IMG/VR virus record: IMGVR_UViG_3300030103_001879
Coordinates: 1-29,713 of that record
DNA length: 29,713 nucleotides
Source: a virus
Direction: 5' to 3' (one strand)
Below the pieces are notes generated by a model. The model did not search any database. It had not been told where the DNA came from and saw only the letters and a program-made list of their open reading frames with translations. A program made the translations under genes and the position numbers. Shown in pieces: positions 1-7,244 of the stretch; within the stretch, counting starts at the first letter, position 1, and each line of letters begins with the position of its first letter.

Positions 1-2
1 CA

Positions 3-302
3 GATCTTGGCCCTGCGTTATCACCACAGATGCCTAATGATCCGCTGGTCGAGTTGCGTGATCGTGAGCTTGATATCAAAGAAGCGGATATGGATCGAAA
101 GGCGCGTGAAGCACAACAGCGCATCGATATAGAGCAAGAGCGTGTTGATAATAATAAAGAATTAGCCGAAGATCGCATGGATCTTCAGGCTGACACTGCA
201 GCTATGAAAGATCAGATCGCCAGAGAGCGCATCAATGTTCAGCGTTCTGCCCAGATGGCGAAGACGGCTGAGAATGTAGCCAAGAATTTCTTCGGAAATT
301 AG
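3..302 (+). CDS. C-terminal end of probable phage portal protein (5' end outside window)
   Basis: The reading frame is open from the left edge of the window, so this is the last ~99 residues of a longer gene and the ATG at 30 is probably internal. What is visible is a highly charged, almost entirely helical segment (Asp/Glu/Arg/Lys/Gln-rich, heptad-like), ending in KNFFGN. A long charged coiled-coil tail is typical of the C-terminus of portal proteins of marine podoviruses, and the position just upstream of the head-assembly genes fits. No portal core is visible here, so the name rests on context and tail style. The alternative is an independent small coiled-coil protein starting at 30; no Shine-Dalgarno sequence is evident before that ATG. 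Confidence 0.5.
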   Translation, partial: DLGPALSPQMPNDPLVELRDRELDIKEADMDRKAREAQQRIDIEQERVDNNKELAEDRMDLQADTAAMKDQIARERINVQRSAQMAKTAENVAKNFFGN

Positions 303-310
303 GAGGACAA

Positions 311-580
311 GTGAGTTCAGTACGACAAAAGATGGCAGAGACACAGAAGGCTCAAAACAAAGCGGAGGAGAGCGCCCGCCTTGGTGTTGAAGAAGTTGCT
401 CCAGTTGTAGAGCCACCCTCTGAAAAGCCGAAAACTGAAAAAACTGAAAAACTGGAAGCTAAGCCTGCACCTAAGAAAGCGGCTGCGAAGAAAGCACCTG
501 CAAAGAAAGCTGCAGCACCAAAGAAAGCGCCTGCTAAAAAGAAAACAACCACCTCGCCTGCACCGAAAGGAAAGAAGTAA
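311..580 (+). CDS. Small Lys/Ala/Pro-rich histone H1-like protein
   Basis: An 89-residue protein. The N-terminal ~40 residues are charged and helical. The C-terminal half is a low-complexity run of PKKA, AKKA and APKK units, like histone H1 or bacterial H1-like tails. The start is GTG at 311, chosen because AGGAGG at 301-306 (overlapping the upstream stop) lies just before it, whereas the next ATG at 332 is too far away. The stop overlaps the next start (TAATG). A role in binding nucleic acid or packaged DNA is an inference from composition only. Similar basic tails also occur in disordered virion proteins. Confidence 0.75.
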   Translation: MSSVRQKMAETQKAQNKAEESARLGVEEVAPVVEPPSEKPKTEKTEKLEAKPAPKKAAAKKAPAKKAAAPKKAPAKKKTTTSPAPKGKK

Positions 581-780
581 TGCACAACTTTAAGAGACAA
601 ACCAGTTTCCCACAGCCCAAGGTCACTGACAGCAAAGTAAGCGTTAAAGATCAGGGCACTGTTGATTACGCAAAAGAAGAGTCTGTTGCTACCCCTGACG
701 CTCCTAAGCCTTATGGTGCAGGACAGATGCGCGGATTTGGCGCGGCTTTGCGTGGCAAGAAGTTTTCTGGAGTTTACTAG
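580..780 (+). CDS. Small conserved phage protein, function unknown
   Basis: 66 residues, basic, with no clear fold. It has a Gly-rich C-terminus (GAGQMRGFGAALRGKKFSG). The start ATG overlaps the stop of the preceding gene by one base, implying translational coupling. It lies between the probable portal and the head-assembly genes, where marine phages often carry short basic proteins of this type. I do not recognise a named family. The RGFGAA/RGKKF ending resembles short motifs in other small phage virion proteins, so a minor capsid-associated role is possible but unproven. Confidence 0.7.
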   Translation: MHNFKRQTSFPQPKVTDSKVSVKDQGTVDYAKEESVATPDAPKPYGAGQMRGFGAALRGKKFSGVY

Positions 781-789
781 AATACGACC

Positions 790-2841
790 ATGGCTGAGCC
801 TAAGTATCGTACAGTACGAATACCTAAGCCTCGCTCTCGTGGCATTCGGGGGAAGATGGCGTTGCAAAGATGGCGACGCAGTGGTGGCCGTCAAAAGCAA
901 ATACTTAACCCTAAAACGGGCAAGTATGAGCGCGTGCTTTTTGGTGACGCTGGTCAGCGACAGCTGCAGAAGCTTTACCCGACGAAAGAGCGTGGCGAAG
1001 CGATTAAGAAGATAGAGAAGTCTAAGGTTGAACAGTCTAAGCGAAACATAGCAGGCGCAGCTGAAGCCAAAAAGAAAGCGGCAGAGATATCTGCAAAAGG
1101 AAAGAAAGACCGCGAAGCTAAGGCGAAAGCCAAGGCAGATGCAGAAGCAAAAGCGAAAGCAGATGCAGAGGCAAAAGAAAAGAGATCCGCTGCAAAGCCA
1201 AAAGCAGATCCAAAGCCTAAGCTTCCACCACCGCCTGCTCCGCCAAAAGCCCAGCCCAAACCTACGCTTGCGAAGCCAAAAGCTACACGAGGCCGTGGCG
1301 AACCCGACTTACCTATTCCGCCCGTTGCTTTGCCTGCGCCCAAGCCTGCGCCCAAACCTAAGCCTGCACCTAAGCCTGCAGCACCAAAGATTACACAGGC
1401 CCGTGGCGAGCCAGACTTGCCTCTGCCAACGCCAAAACCAGTTGTTCAAGCAAAACCAGAGCCACCACCTCCACCCAAGCGAGTGGTGCCAAAAGCACGG
1501 CCTACACCGCCTGTGGTTGCTGCAGAGGCACCGCCAACTAGAGGCGCTCTAACCCGTGGTGAACCAGAAGCGCCAAAGATTGCGCCACCTGTTCGCGTAG
1601 ACACAACGCCAAAACCAAAGCCTGTTAAAAAAATATCAGAGCTTCCTAAGATTGATCAGGAAAAACTTAACACTGTTTTGAAAGACTTGAAGAATAGAGT
1701 TGTTTCTCCAGATCTAAAAACGCCTACACAAGCTGAGATTGCAGAAGCTGTGACTAAGGCAACTGGCGGCAGGTACACACCTCCAACTTCAAAAGTTGCC
1801 AAGGCTTCACCACCAAAGGCAGAGCCTGTTGCTGTTGCCCCCAAGGCCACTCAAGAACTCGCAACTCCTACAGTTATAGATATTCCCGGCGCTGGACAAG
1901 TTAAGGTTCCAAGCATTTCAACGCCTCCTGCAGAACCTAGAATGAGGATGCGAACAGGAGATTTTCAGGACGCAAACAATAACCAAATCGATGATAGGGA
2001 TGAGCCTAGAACTACACCAGCAGTTACAAGAGTGCCAACGCCAAAAGCGGTATTGGATGCTAATAAAGCTGCAGGCTCACCAGTTGCAGATGTTCTTGCC
2101 GTTGCGAATGCACAAAAGGTTGGAGGTAATCTAAACGCTGATCAAATCAGAAGCCTTATCAATGAAGGCAAGATGGATCCAGATGATGATTTCTTCATAG
2201 ATAGAGAGGGGATTTTTGGGGAGCAAGGTCTCAGGTACAACAAGGGTGTGCCTGAGACTGTTGTAGACCAAATAGTCAAAGACAGACAGCAAGCTGCAGC
2301 TGCTGCTCAACAAGCCTCTGGGCAAACAGGCCCCATATTTTCTGTGCCTGACCCAAAAGCCAAGCCGCTTGCAGAAGTTGCACAGCAGCCTGTAGATGAC
2401 GGTGGCGTGTTTATGCCTATGCCAGGGCAAGATCCTCCGCCAAGAGACCCTGTTACAGAACCTGCGCCTGAGCCACCACCTCCTCCGCAGTTTGTGAACA
2501 TGGATCCTCTGCAAGGATTTAGAGAAACCTATATTCCTACCAACCTAATCGGGCAGGCATATGACCCATCTGTGCGTGATGCGTATACACAACAGATGAT
2601 GCAAGCAGGTGCAAACATACAGTCAGGCGGCTATCCAATGTTCAAGACGCCTACATCTGCGATACCGCAAGTGCAGTTTGGTGGGTATGGCGCACCTATG
2701 CCTATCGCGCCTTTGATGCCATATGCAGGTTTGGCAGCTCCTCAACCACCCCAAACGGCTAGTGGTGCAATTGTTAACCCTGGCACAGGACAAATTGAGC
2801 CTGTTGGTATGGCACCGCCACCTAGATTTCCGGGCATATAA
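790..2841 (+). CDS. Large Pro/Lys/Ala-rich, mostly disordered virion-associated protein
   Basis: 683 residues. Residues 1-60 are strongly basic, with many Arg and the pattern IPKPRSRGIRGK. Residues ~75-140 are a charged Lys/Ala/Glu helix. Residues ~140-290 are a Pro-Lys-Ala low-complexity stretch with three imperfect copies of RGEPDLP or RGEPEAP. Residues ~290-350 may be a small folded helix. Residues 394-405 (DANNNQIDDRDE) look like a calcium-loop, DxNxN...DxxE. The C-terminal ~120 residues are rich in Pro, Gly, Met and Tyr and look structural. It has only a weak ribosome site (GGAG about 18 bases upstream of the ATG). No enzyme motif is visible. The position between portal and co-chaperonin suggests a head or internal protein. 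Confidence 0.75.
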   Translation: MAEPKYRTVRIPKPRSRGIRGKMALQRWRRSGGRQKQILNPKTGKYERVLFGDAGQRQLQKLYPTKERGEAIKKIEKSKVEQSKRNIAGAAEAKKKAAEISAKGKKDREAKAKAKADAEAKAKADAEAKEKRSAAKPKADPKPKLPPPPAPPKAQPKPTLAKPKATRGRGEPDLPIPPVALPAPKPAPKPKPAPKPAAPKITQARGEPDLPLPTPKPVVQAKPEPPPPPKRVVPKARPTPPVVAAEAPPTRGALTRGEPEAPKIAPPVRVDTTPKPKPVKKISELPKIDQEKLNTVLKDLKNRVVSPDLKTPTQAEIAEAVTKATGGRYTPPTSKVAKASPPKAEPVAVAPKATQELATPTVIDIPGAGQVKVPSISTPPAEPRMRMRTGDFQDANNNQIDDRDEPRTTPAVTRVPTPKAVLDANKAAGSPVADVLAVANAQKVGGNLNADQIRSLINEGKMDPDDDFFIDREGIFGEQGLRYNKGVPETVVDQIVKDRQQAAAAAQQASGQTGPIFSVPDPKAKPLAEVAQQPVDDGGVFMPMPGQDPPPRDPVTEPAPEPPPPPQFVNMDPLQGFRETYIPTNLIGQAYDPSVRDAYTQQMMQAGANIQSGGYPMFKTPTSAIPQVQFGGYGAPMPIAPLMPYAGLAAPQPPQTASGAIVNPGTGQIEPVGMAPPPRFPGI

Positions 2842-3042
2842 ATGGATTCAATAGCTCTTGCTTCTTACATGATGAAGAAGTTTGAACAGTATGAGCAGGG
2901 CATTGTGGACTACACAACGTCAGGCAATATCCAAACGATGGAGGATTACAGATTCGCAATGGGTGAGTTATCAATGCTTCGCACCCTGCGTGAAGAAATA
3001 AGAGAAGCGTTGCAGATTGAAGGAGACCCCCTCGATGAGTGA
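2842..3042 (+). CDS. Small helical conserved phage protein
   Basis: 66 residues, acidic and predicted to be all-helical. The ATG follows the preceding stop without any gap, and the 3' end overlaps the co-chaperonin start by 8 bases. Short acidic helical proteins of this length occur near the portal in marine podoviruses, but I cannot name the family. Its tight coupling on both sides suggests it is made together with the head-assembly proteins. Confidence 0.75.
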   Translation: MDSIALASYMMKKFEQYEQGIVDYTTSGNIQTMEDYRFAMGELSMLRTLREEIREALQIEGDPLDE

Positions 3043-3478
3043 TCTATCTTTAGATTCCATCGCAGCAAAACCGTCCGTTGTGGATGCATATGTGAGCGAG
3101 AGCGAAAGGGTTTTAGACCCTGCCGTGCTAGACAAATCTTTGGTTGAAAGAATGCCAGAACCTTCTGGATGGAGACTTTTAGTTCTTCCGTACAAAGGCA
3201 AAGGCGTAACAGATGGTGGTATACAACTTCTTGAGTCCACTGTGAGCAAGGAGAACTTAGCTACATCTGTGTGTTATGTCATGAAAGTCGGCCCCTTGGC
3301 TTATCAAGATTACGATAAGTTTGGCGGAGAGCCATGGTGCAAGAAAGGCGATTGGGTGCTTATCGGTAGATATGCAGGCGCTCGCTTCTCTTTAGAAGAC
3401 GATCATGAGGTTCGCATCATCAATGACGATGAAGTGATTGGCACAATTCTTAATCCAGATGACATTAAGTCTGCATAG
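3035..3478 (+). CDS. GroES-like (Cpn10) co-chaperonin
   Basis: 147 residues. It has an N-terminal extension of about 45 residues, then a Cpn10 beta-barrel signature: RLLVLPYKGKG, a GGI-containing mobile-loop segment (GGIQLLEST), VMKVGPLAY, KFGGEPWCKKGDWVLIGRYAG and a C-terminal RIINDDEVIGTI. The ATG at 3035 is preferred because GAAGGAGA (3019-3026) lies 8 bases upstream. A TTG at 3017 would add six residues but sits on that ribosome site. In cells, Cpn10 caps GroEL. Phage versions such as T4 gp31 adapt the host chaperonin to fold the capsid protein. Its place directly before the scaffold and capsid genes fits that role. The first GG hydrophobic tripeptide in the loop is the expected GroEL contact. 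Confidence 0.92.
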   Translation: MSDLSLDSIAAKPSVVDAYVSESERVLDPAVLDKSLVERMPEPSGWRLLVLPYKGKGVTDGGIQLLESTVSKENLATSVCYVMKVGPLAYQDYDKFGGEPWCKKGDWVLIGRYAGARFSLEDDHEVRIINDDEVIGTILNPDDIKSA

Positions 3479-3485
3479 GTGAAAA

Positions 3486-4544
3486 ATGAGCGAAGAAACT
3501 TTAAGCGAAGCTTTAGCTAAGCTAGATAGCGACGAAGATATCAACAAAGCTGCGCTCCCCGAAGGGCGTAGAGTCGAGGAAGAAGTCCAAGAAGAAGATG
3601 CAATTATTGAGTTTTCTGAAGAGGAAGCTGAAGAACTTGCACCTGTCACAGAAGATGCTGTTCAAGAAGACTTTGATTCTCCAGATCAATCTGGCGAAGA
3701 AGAACTTTCTGAGGTTGAAGTAAAAGCCAGAACGGCCCAGAACAGAATTAATCAAGCAGTTAAACAAGCTAAAGAGTACCAGCGTCGTGAACTACAGGCG
3801 TTGCAATACGCTAAAGAAATCAAGGCGCAAAACGAAGCTTTAGCTGAACAACTCAAAAGCACGCAAACATCTAGTGCTGAGCAGAATCTTAAGATTCAAG
3901 AAAACTACAGCCAAGAGATGGAAAACCGTGTTGATACTCAAGCTATGGCTGCAAAGCGTAACTTGAAAACTGCGTATGAATCTGGTGATCCAGAAGCTAT
4001 GGCTGAAGCACAGCAGATGCTTGCTCGAGCAGAGGCTGATCGAAACGCGCTTGCTAAATATCGGCAAGATTTAGCTGATTACAAAGTGCAGTACGATTCT
4101 TGGTTGGAACAGCAAAGCCAGCAAGTCGAAGAAGATCAACAAATAGATTTTACACCGACTGAGCAGCCTGTTTACGAAGAACCATCTGAGCGAGCACAAC
4201 AATGGGCGACCAACAACGAATGGTTCGGAACAGATACTGTAATGACAAATGTAGCATTTGCCATACATAACGAATTGCAGGGCAGTGGAATTGACTTAGA
4301 GTCAGATGAATACTACTCTCAAATAGATAGACGTATGAGGGAGGAACTTCCTCATAAGTTTCCCGCAGGAGGCGAACAACAACCCGTCCAGACCGTTGTC
4401 TCCAATACGCGCATAGCAGGAAGTGGACGCAATCAAAATAATCGTCAAGTTAAACTTAACCCCAGCGAACAGCAACTTGCTAGAAAATTAGGGGTTCCGT
4501 TTAAAGAGTACGCAAAACAAAAGATGAGGCTAGAACGATCATGA
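3486..4544 (+). CDS. Putative capsid scaffolding protein
   Basis: 352 residues. The first ~85 residues are extremely acidic (Glu/Asp runs). Residues ~85-215 form a long charged, Gln-rich coiled coil. The C-terminal ~60 residues are basic and Gln/Asn-rich (GRNQNNRQVKLN, QQLARKLGVP). An acidic, helical protein with a basic C-terminal capsid-binding tail, just upstream of the major capsid gene, matches scaffolding proteins of T7-like and P22-like phages by architecture. No sequence motif proves it. AGGTGA lies before the ATG, and the last codons overlap the next gene as ATGA. Confidence 0.78.
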   Translation: MSEETLSEALAKLDSDEDINKAALPEGRRVEEEVQEEDAIIEFSEEEAEELAPVTEDAVQEDFDSPDQSGEEELSEVEVKARTAQNRINQAVKQAKEYQRRELQALQYAKEIKAQNEALAEQLKSTQTSSAEQNLKIQENYSQEMENRVDTQAMAAKRNLKTAYESGDPEAMAEAQQMLARAEADRNALAKYRQDLADYKVQYDSWLEQQSQQVEEDQQIDFTPTEQPVYEEPSERAQQWATNNEWFGTDTVMTNVAFAIHNELQGSGIDLESDEYYSQIDRRMREELPHKFPAGGEQQPVQTVVSNTRIAGSGRNQNNRQVKLNPSEQQLARKLGVPFKEYAKQKMRLERS

Positions 4545-5017
4545 GCGAAGAAACGACAACAGCAGGTTCAAATAGAACCCCACGGGGTGCTTCTTCACGG
4601 TCTTCAAAGACTGCAAGAAAACCATGGACGCCGCCTCAAGTATTGGAGACCCCAGAGCCTCCTGAAGGTATGAAGTATCGATGGGTAAGAACCCACATAC
4701 GCGGTGAAGCAGATAAGACTAACGTGCACATGAGATTTCGTGAGGGTTACGAACCTGTACACCCTAGCGAAGTCGAAGGCTATGACCTGCCTGTCATCGA
4801 TGATGGCAATCATGCAGGCACAGTCGGTGTCGGTGGTTTGATGCTAACCAAAATACCAGAGGAGACTGTGGAGGAGCGAAATGCTCACTTTGCACGCCAG
4901 ACCGATCAGCAGATGACTGCTGTAGATAACGATCTGATGCGTGATGAACATCCTGCAATGCCAATCTCAAAAGAGAGAAAGACGCAGGTATCTTTTGGTA
5001 GAGGCAACAAATCGTAG
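4541..5017 (+). CDS. Conserved phage head-region protein, function unknown
   Basis: 158 residues. The N-terminal ~40 residues are Ser/Thr/Arg/Pro-rich and disordered. A middle region has KYRWVRTHIRGEADKTNV and REGYEPVHPSEVEGYDLPV, followed by a Gly/Val/Leu strand (VGVGGLMLTKIPEETVEERN) and a charged C-terminus. This pattern (a WVR start, 'EGYEPV', then 'GG L+L ++P+E') recurs in small genes between scaffold and capsid genes of marine phages. I know no biochemical function. It starts inside the stop of the scaffold gene (ATGA), so the two are probably made in coupled amounts. Confidence 0.75.
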   Translation: MSEETTTAGSNRTPRGASSRSSKTARKPWTPPQVLETPEPPEGMKYRWVRTHIRGEADKTNVHMRFREGYEPVHPSEVEGYDLPVIDDGNHAGTVGVGGLMLTKIPEETVEERNAHFARQTDQQMTAVDNDLMRDEHPAMPISKERKTQVSFGRGNKS

Positions 5018-5053
5018 CCTCATTTTGATTGTGTTTAACTAGGAGATTCAAAA

Positions 5054-5638
5054 ATGGCAAACCAAGATGCCGCTTTTGGTATGCGTCCAGTTCGTATGGT
5101 GGGCGGTGCCCCCTATACTGGCGGACAGAGCCGATATCGAATCGCCGCTAACTATGGCACATCTATCTTCCAAGGAGATATGGTTGCGCAGGTTACTGGT
5201 GGAACGGTAGAGGTTCACGCAGACGGAGGCACTGTGCCTATCGTTGGCGTATTTAATGGCTGTCAATACACTGACCCCACGACAAGTGAGCAAGTGTTCA
5301 GCAACTTTTACCCGGCAAGCACCAACGCTTCAGACATCATTGCGTTCATCATCGATGATCCAATGGTTGTGTATGAAGTGCAGGCTGATGCTGCTTTCCC
5401 GATTGCCGATCTCTTCGGCAACTTCGATATTGTCTATACCACCGCTGGAAGCACCGCTACAGGTATTTCAGGCGCTGAACTAGAAGTATCAACGGGTGCA
5501 ACTACGGCTGCATTGCCAATTAAAGCCATCGACATCTCTGGCGATCCAGAGAATTCAGATGTTGCTACGGCGAATACCAACGTCCTCGTTGTTATTCAGA
5601 ACTCAATATTCGGCCAAAAAGGCGCGGGCTTAGCATAG
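5054..5638 (+). CDS. Putative capsid decoration / minor head protein
   Basis: 194 residues, beta-rich with few charged helices. The N-terminus AAFGMRPVRMVGGAPYTGG matches the 'FG(L/M)RPVR...GG' opening of a widespread family of small structural proteins encoded directly before capsid genes in marine phages. The rest alternates short strands and Gly/Thr/Asp turns. AGGAGA at 5041-5046 gives a good ribosome site. It follows a 36-base gap, one of the few gaps in this region, so it may be translated more independently than its neighbours. Decoration of the capsid surface is an inference from position, size and fold style. It could instead be a head-closure protein. Confidence 0.72.
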   Translation: MANQDAAFGMRPVRMVGGAPYTGGQSRYRIAANYGTSIFQGDMVAQVTGGTVEVHADGGTVPIVGVFNGCQYTDPTTSEQVFSNFYPASTNASDIIAFIIDDPMVVYEVQADAAFPIADLFGNFDIVYTTAGSTATGISGAELEVSTGATTAALPIKAIDISGDPENSDVATANTNVLVVIQNSIFGQKGAGLA

Positions 5639-5649
5639 GAGGCTAACTA

Positions 5650-6558
5650 ATGGCTATTTCAAGAGCACAATTAGCCAAAGAGCTAGAGCCTGGTCTCAAC
5701 GCTTTATTTGGCATGGAGTATGCGCGTTACGAAAACCAACACGCTGAGATCTTTGAAACTGAAGCTTCAGACAGAGCGTTTGAAGAAGAAGTTCTGATCG
5801 TTGGATTTGGCAACGCGCGCGATAAGTCTGAAGGACAAAGTGTTGGTTACGACCAAGCTTCTGAAGGCTTTACCGCACGATATACGCACGAGACCGTGGC
5901 GCTCGCTTTTGCGCTCACCGAGGAAGCGGTGGAAGATAATTTGTATGACCGCCTTGGCGCGCGCTATACAAAGGCGCTGGCTCGTAGCATGGCACACACT
6001 AAGCAAGTGAAAGCTGCAAACGTATTGAACAATGCGTTCTCAAGCTCTTTCACTGGCGGTGATGGCAAGTCACTTGTGGCTACCGATCACCCGCTTGCTG
6101 GTGGTGGCACGTTCTCAAATCGTCCTTCAGCTTTTGCTGATTTGAACGAAACGTCTTTGGAAAATGCATTGATCAGCATTTCAACTTTTGTTGATGATCG
6201 AAACATGATCTTGGCTCTGCAAGGAACCAAGCTCGTTGTTCCGCCTCAACTTCAGTTCGTAGCGGATCGATTGTTGGAAACCCCCGGACGAGTGGAAACG
6301 GCTGATAACGACATCAACTCAATCAGAAACATGGGTCTGCTGCCTGAAGGCTATGCAGTCAACCATTTCTTGACTGACACTGATGCGTTTTACATCCTGA
6401 CGGACTGCCCTGACGGCTTTAAGCACTTTGAGCGAAGCCCGATTGCCACTTCCATGGAAGGTGATTTCAACACTGGTAACGTGAGATACAAGGCCAGGGA
6501 GCGATACAGCTTTGGCTTCAGTAATCCACGCTGCGTGTTCGCATCACAAGGCGCTTAA
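5650..6558 (+). CDS. Major capsid protein (HK97-fold type)
   Basis: 302 residues, close to the usual size for compact HK97-fold capsid proteins without a long delta domain. It opens AISRAQLAKELEPGLNALFG, a form I recognise from marine phage capsid proteins. It contains an N-arm with EEEVLIVGFG, an E-loop-like GYDQASEGFTARYTHETV, helix-rich P-domain segments (YTKALARSMAHTKQ), a LVPPQL...ADRLL segment, and an A-domain with DTDAFYILTDCPDGFKHF ending GNVRYKARERYSFGF. AGGAGG at 5637-5642 is an exceptionally strong ribosome site. The gene is followed at once by a palindrome and an intrinsic terminator, as expected for the most highly expressed gene of the module. Confidence 0.9.
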   Translation: MAISRAQLAKELEPGLNALFGMEYARYENQHAEIFETEASDRAFEEEVLIVGFGNARDKSEGQSVGYDQASEGFTARYTHETVALAFALTEEAVEDNLYDRLGARYTKALARSMAHTKQVKAANVLNNAFSSSFTGGDGKSLVATDHPLAGGGTFSNRPSAFADLNETSLENALISISTFVDDRNMILALQGTKLVVPPQLQFVADRLLETPGRVETADNDINSIRNMGLLPEGYAVNHFLTDTDAFYILTDCPDGFKHFERSPIATSMEGDFNTGNVRYKARERYSFGFSNPRCVFASQGA

Positions 6559-6576
6559 TGTTTCACATGAAACATT
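6557..6576. promoter_or_regulatory. parS-like palindrome just after the capsid gene
   Basis: A near-perfect inverted repeat begins on the last two bases of the capsid stop codon: 9-base arms AATGTTTCA / TGAAACATT around a central CA. Its inner 16 bases (6559-6574, TGTTTCACATGAAACA) differ at one position from the chromosomal ParB-binding consensus TGTTTCACGTGAAACA. As RNA it could also form an 8-base-pair hairpin with an ACAU loop, directly ahead of the terminator hairpin. The match is read directly from sequence. Binding by a ParB-type protein is untested, and only one copy was seen in this window. Confidence 0.5.
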
Positions 6577-6581
6577 GAAAG

Positions 6582-6609
6582 AAAGGGGCACTTGTTGCCC
6601 CTTTTCTTT
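6582..6609 (+). terminator. Intrinsic (Rho-independent) terminator after capsid gene
   Basis: A perfect 9-base-pair stem is formed by AAAGGGGCA (6582-6590) and TGCCCCTTT (6596-6604), with a 5-base CTTGT loop. A T-rich tract (TCTTTTTC) follows. It lies 24 bases after the capsid stop codon and would end or reduce transcripts of the head module, separating capsid expression from the downstream genes. Confidence 0.88.
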
Positions 6610-6623
6610 TTCTACTGTATAAA
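6595..6623 (+). promoter_or_regulatory. Candidate sigma70-type promoter overlapping the terminator
   Basis: TTGCCC at 6595-6600 (4 of 6 to TTGACA) and TATAAA at 6618-6623 (5 of 6 to TATAAT) are separated by exactly 17 bases. The -35 box lies within the terminator stem and the -10 box about 58 bases before the next ATG. It would restart transcription for 6682 onward. The boxes are visible; promoter activity is inferred. Confidence 0.35.
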
Positions 6624-6681
6624 ACAACTATCCCTGACAGCCGCATCCCGCGTCTGACATTAGCCAAGACAGGAGATCCAA

Positions 6682-7191
6682 ATGGCGAATACGACATTCA
6701 ACGGCCCAGTCCGCTCAGAGAATGGATTTAAATCCATAAACAAAGATGCAACTAGCGGTGCAGTAACTGAAATTACAACTTATGGTGGCGCTCCAGTTAG
6801 CCTTTCAGACGGCAACGTCACTCTTACTAACGCCACTCACAGTGGTCGAGTTTTGTTGGTGCCAGATGGCGGACAAGACAATACCTATACATTGCCAGCG
6901 CCAGTTGCTGGATCTATGTTTAGATTCGTTTATGCAGGCGGAGCGGCTGACGCCACTGATGCACTCATTATAACTCCAGGCAACACTAACTTTTACATCG
7001 GTGGAGTTACTTTCTTAGATACAGATGGTAATGAAGTTAGCTCAGTGTTTTCTGATGGCAACTCAAACAGCAGCATTCAATTAAATGTTCCTGCTGGATT
7101 TGATGTAACCATCATGGGTATAGACACAACTAATTATCAAATCTTTGGAAATGTTACGAGTACCACTGCTCCTGCGTTTGCTGATCAGTAA
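6682..7191 (+). CDS. Virion structural protein, beta-rich
   Basis: 169 residues, almost all short beta strands with Gly/Asn/Thr turns. The opening ANTTFNGPVRSENGF is a hallmark I recognise from structural proteins of marine cyanophages and other marine phages. The later segment with TLPAPVAGSMFRFVY and DALIITPG suggests a jelly-roll or decoration-like fold. AGGAG at about 6671-6675 gives a good ribosome site. The gene sits alone between two hairpins, so it appears to be a separate transcriptional unit, as for an abundant virion component. Its exact place in the particle (capsid surface or tail) is unknown. Confidence 0.75.
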   Translation: MANTTFNGPVRSENGFKSINKDATSGAVTEITTYGGAPVSLSDGNVTLTNATHSGRVLLVPDGGQDNTYTLPAPVAGSMFRFVYAGGAADATDALIITPGNTNFYIGGVTFLDTDGNEVSSVFSDGNSNSSIQLNVPAGFDVTIMGIDTTNYQIFGNVTSTTAPAFADQ

Positions 7192-7209
7192 TAGACATGT
7201 GGCTATAAC

Positions 7210-7230
7210 AAGAGGGCTTTTGCCCTCTTT
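7210..7230 (+). terminator. Hairpin between structural genes, weak terminator or attenuator
   Basis: AAGAGGGC (7210-7217), a TTTT loop, and GCCCTCTT (7222-7229) form a perfect 8-base-pair stem. Only one T follows before GCC, so the classic U-tract is missing. The stem ends about five bases before the AGGAG ribosome site of the next gene. It may be a leaky terminator, protect the mRNA end, or tune translation of the downstream gene. Confidence 0.6.
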
Positions 7231-7244
7231 GCCTAGGAGAAAAA

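Noticed and set aside
780-792. AATACGAC before the ATG at 790 considered as the core of a T7-type promoter
   Set aside because: Only eight bases match, the rest of the T7 promoter (CACTATAGGG) is absent, and the same eight bases appear inside the gene at 6682, so it is probably chance.
352-900. Minus-strand open frame of 182 codons opposite the small basic genes
   Set aside because: Its Ala/Phe-rich part is the mirror of the Lys/Ala tail of the gene at 311; three well-placed + strand genes with overlaps explain the region.
7178-7209. Possible promoter (TTGCTG ... TATAAC) before the gene at 7245
   Set aside because: The spacing of 20 bases is poor and the -35 match weak; a terminator-like hairpin follows at once.
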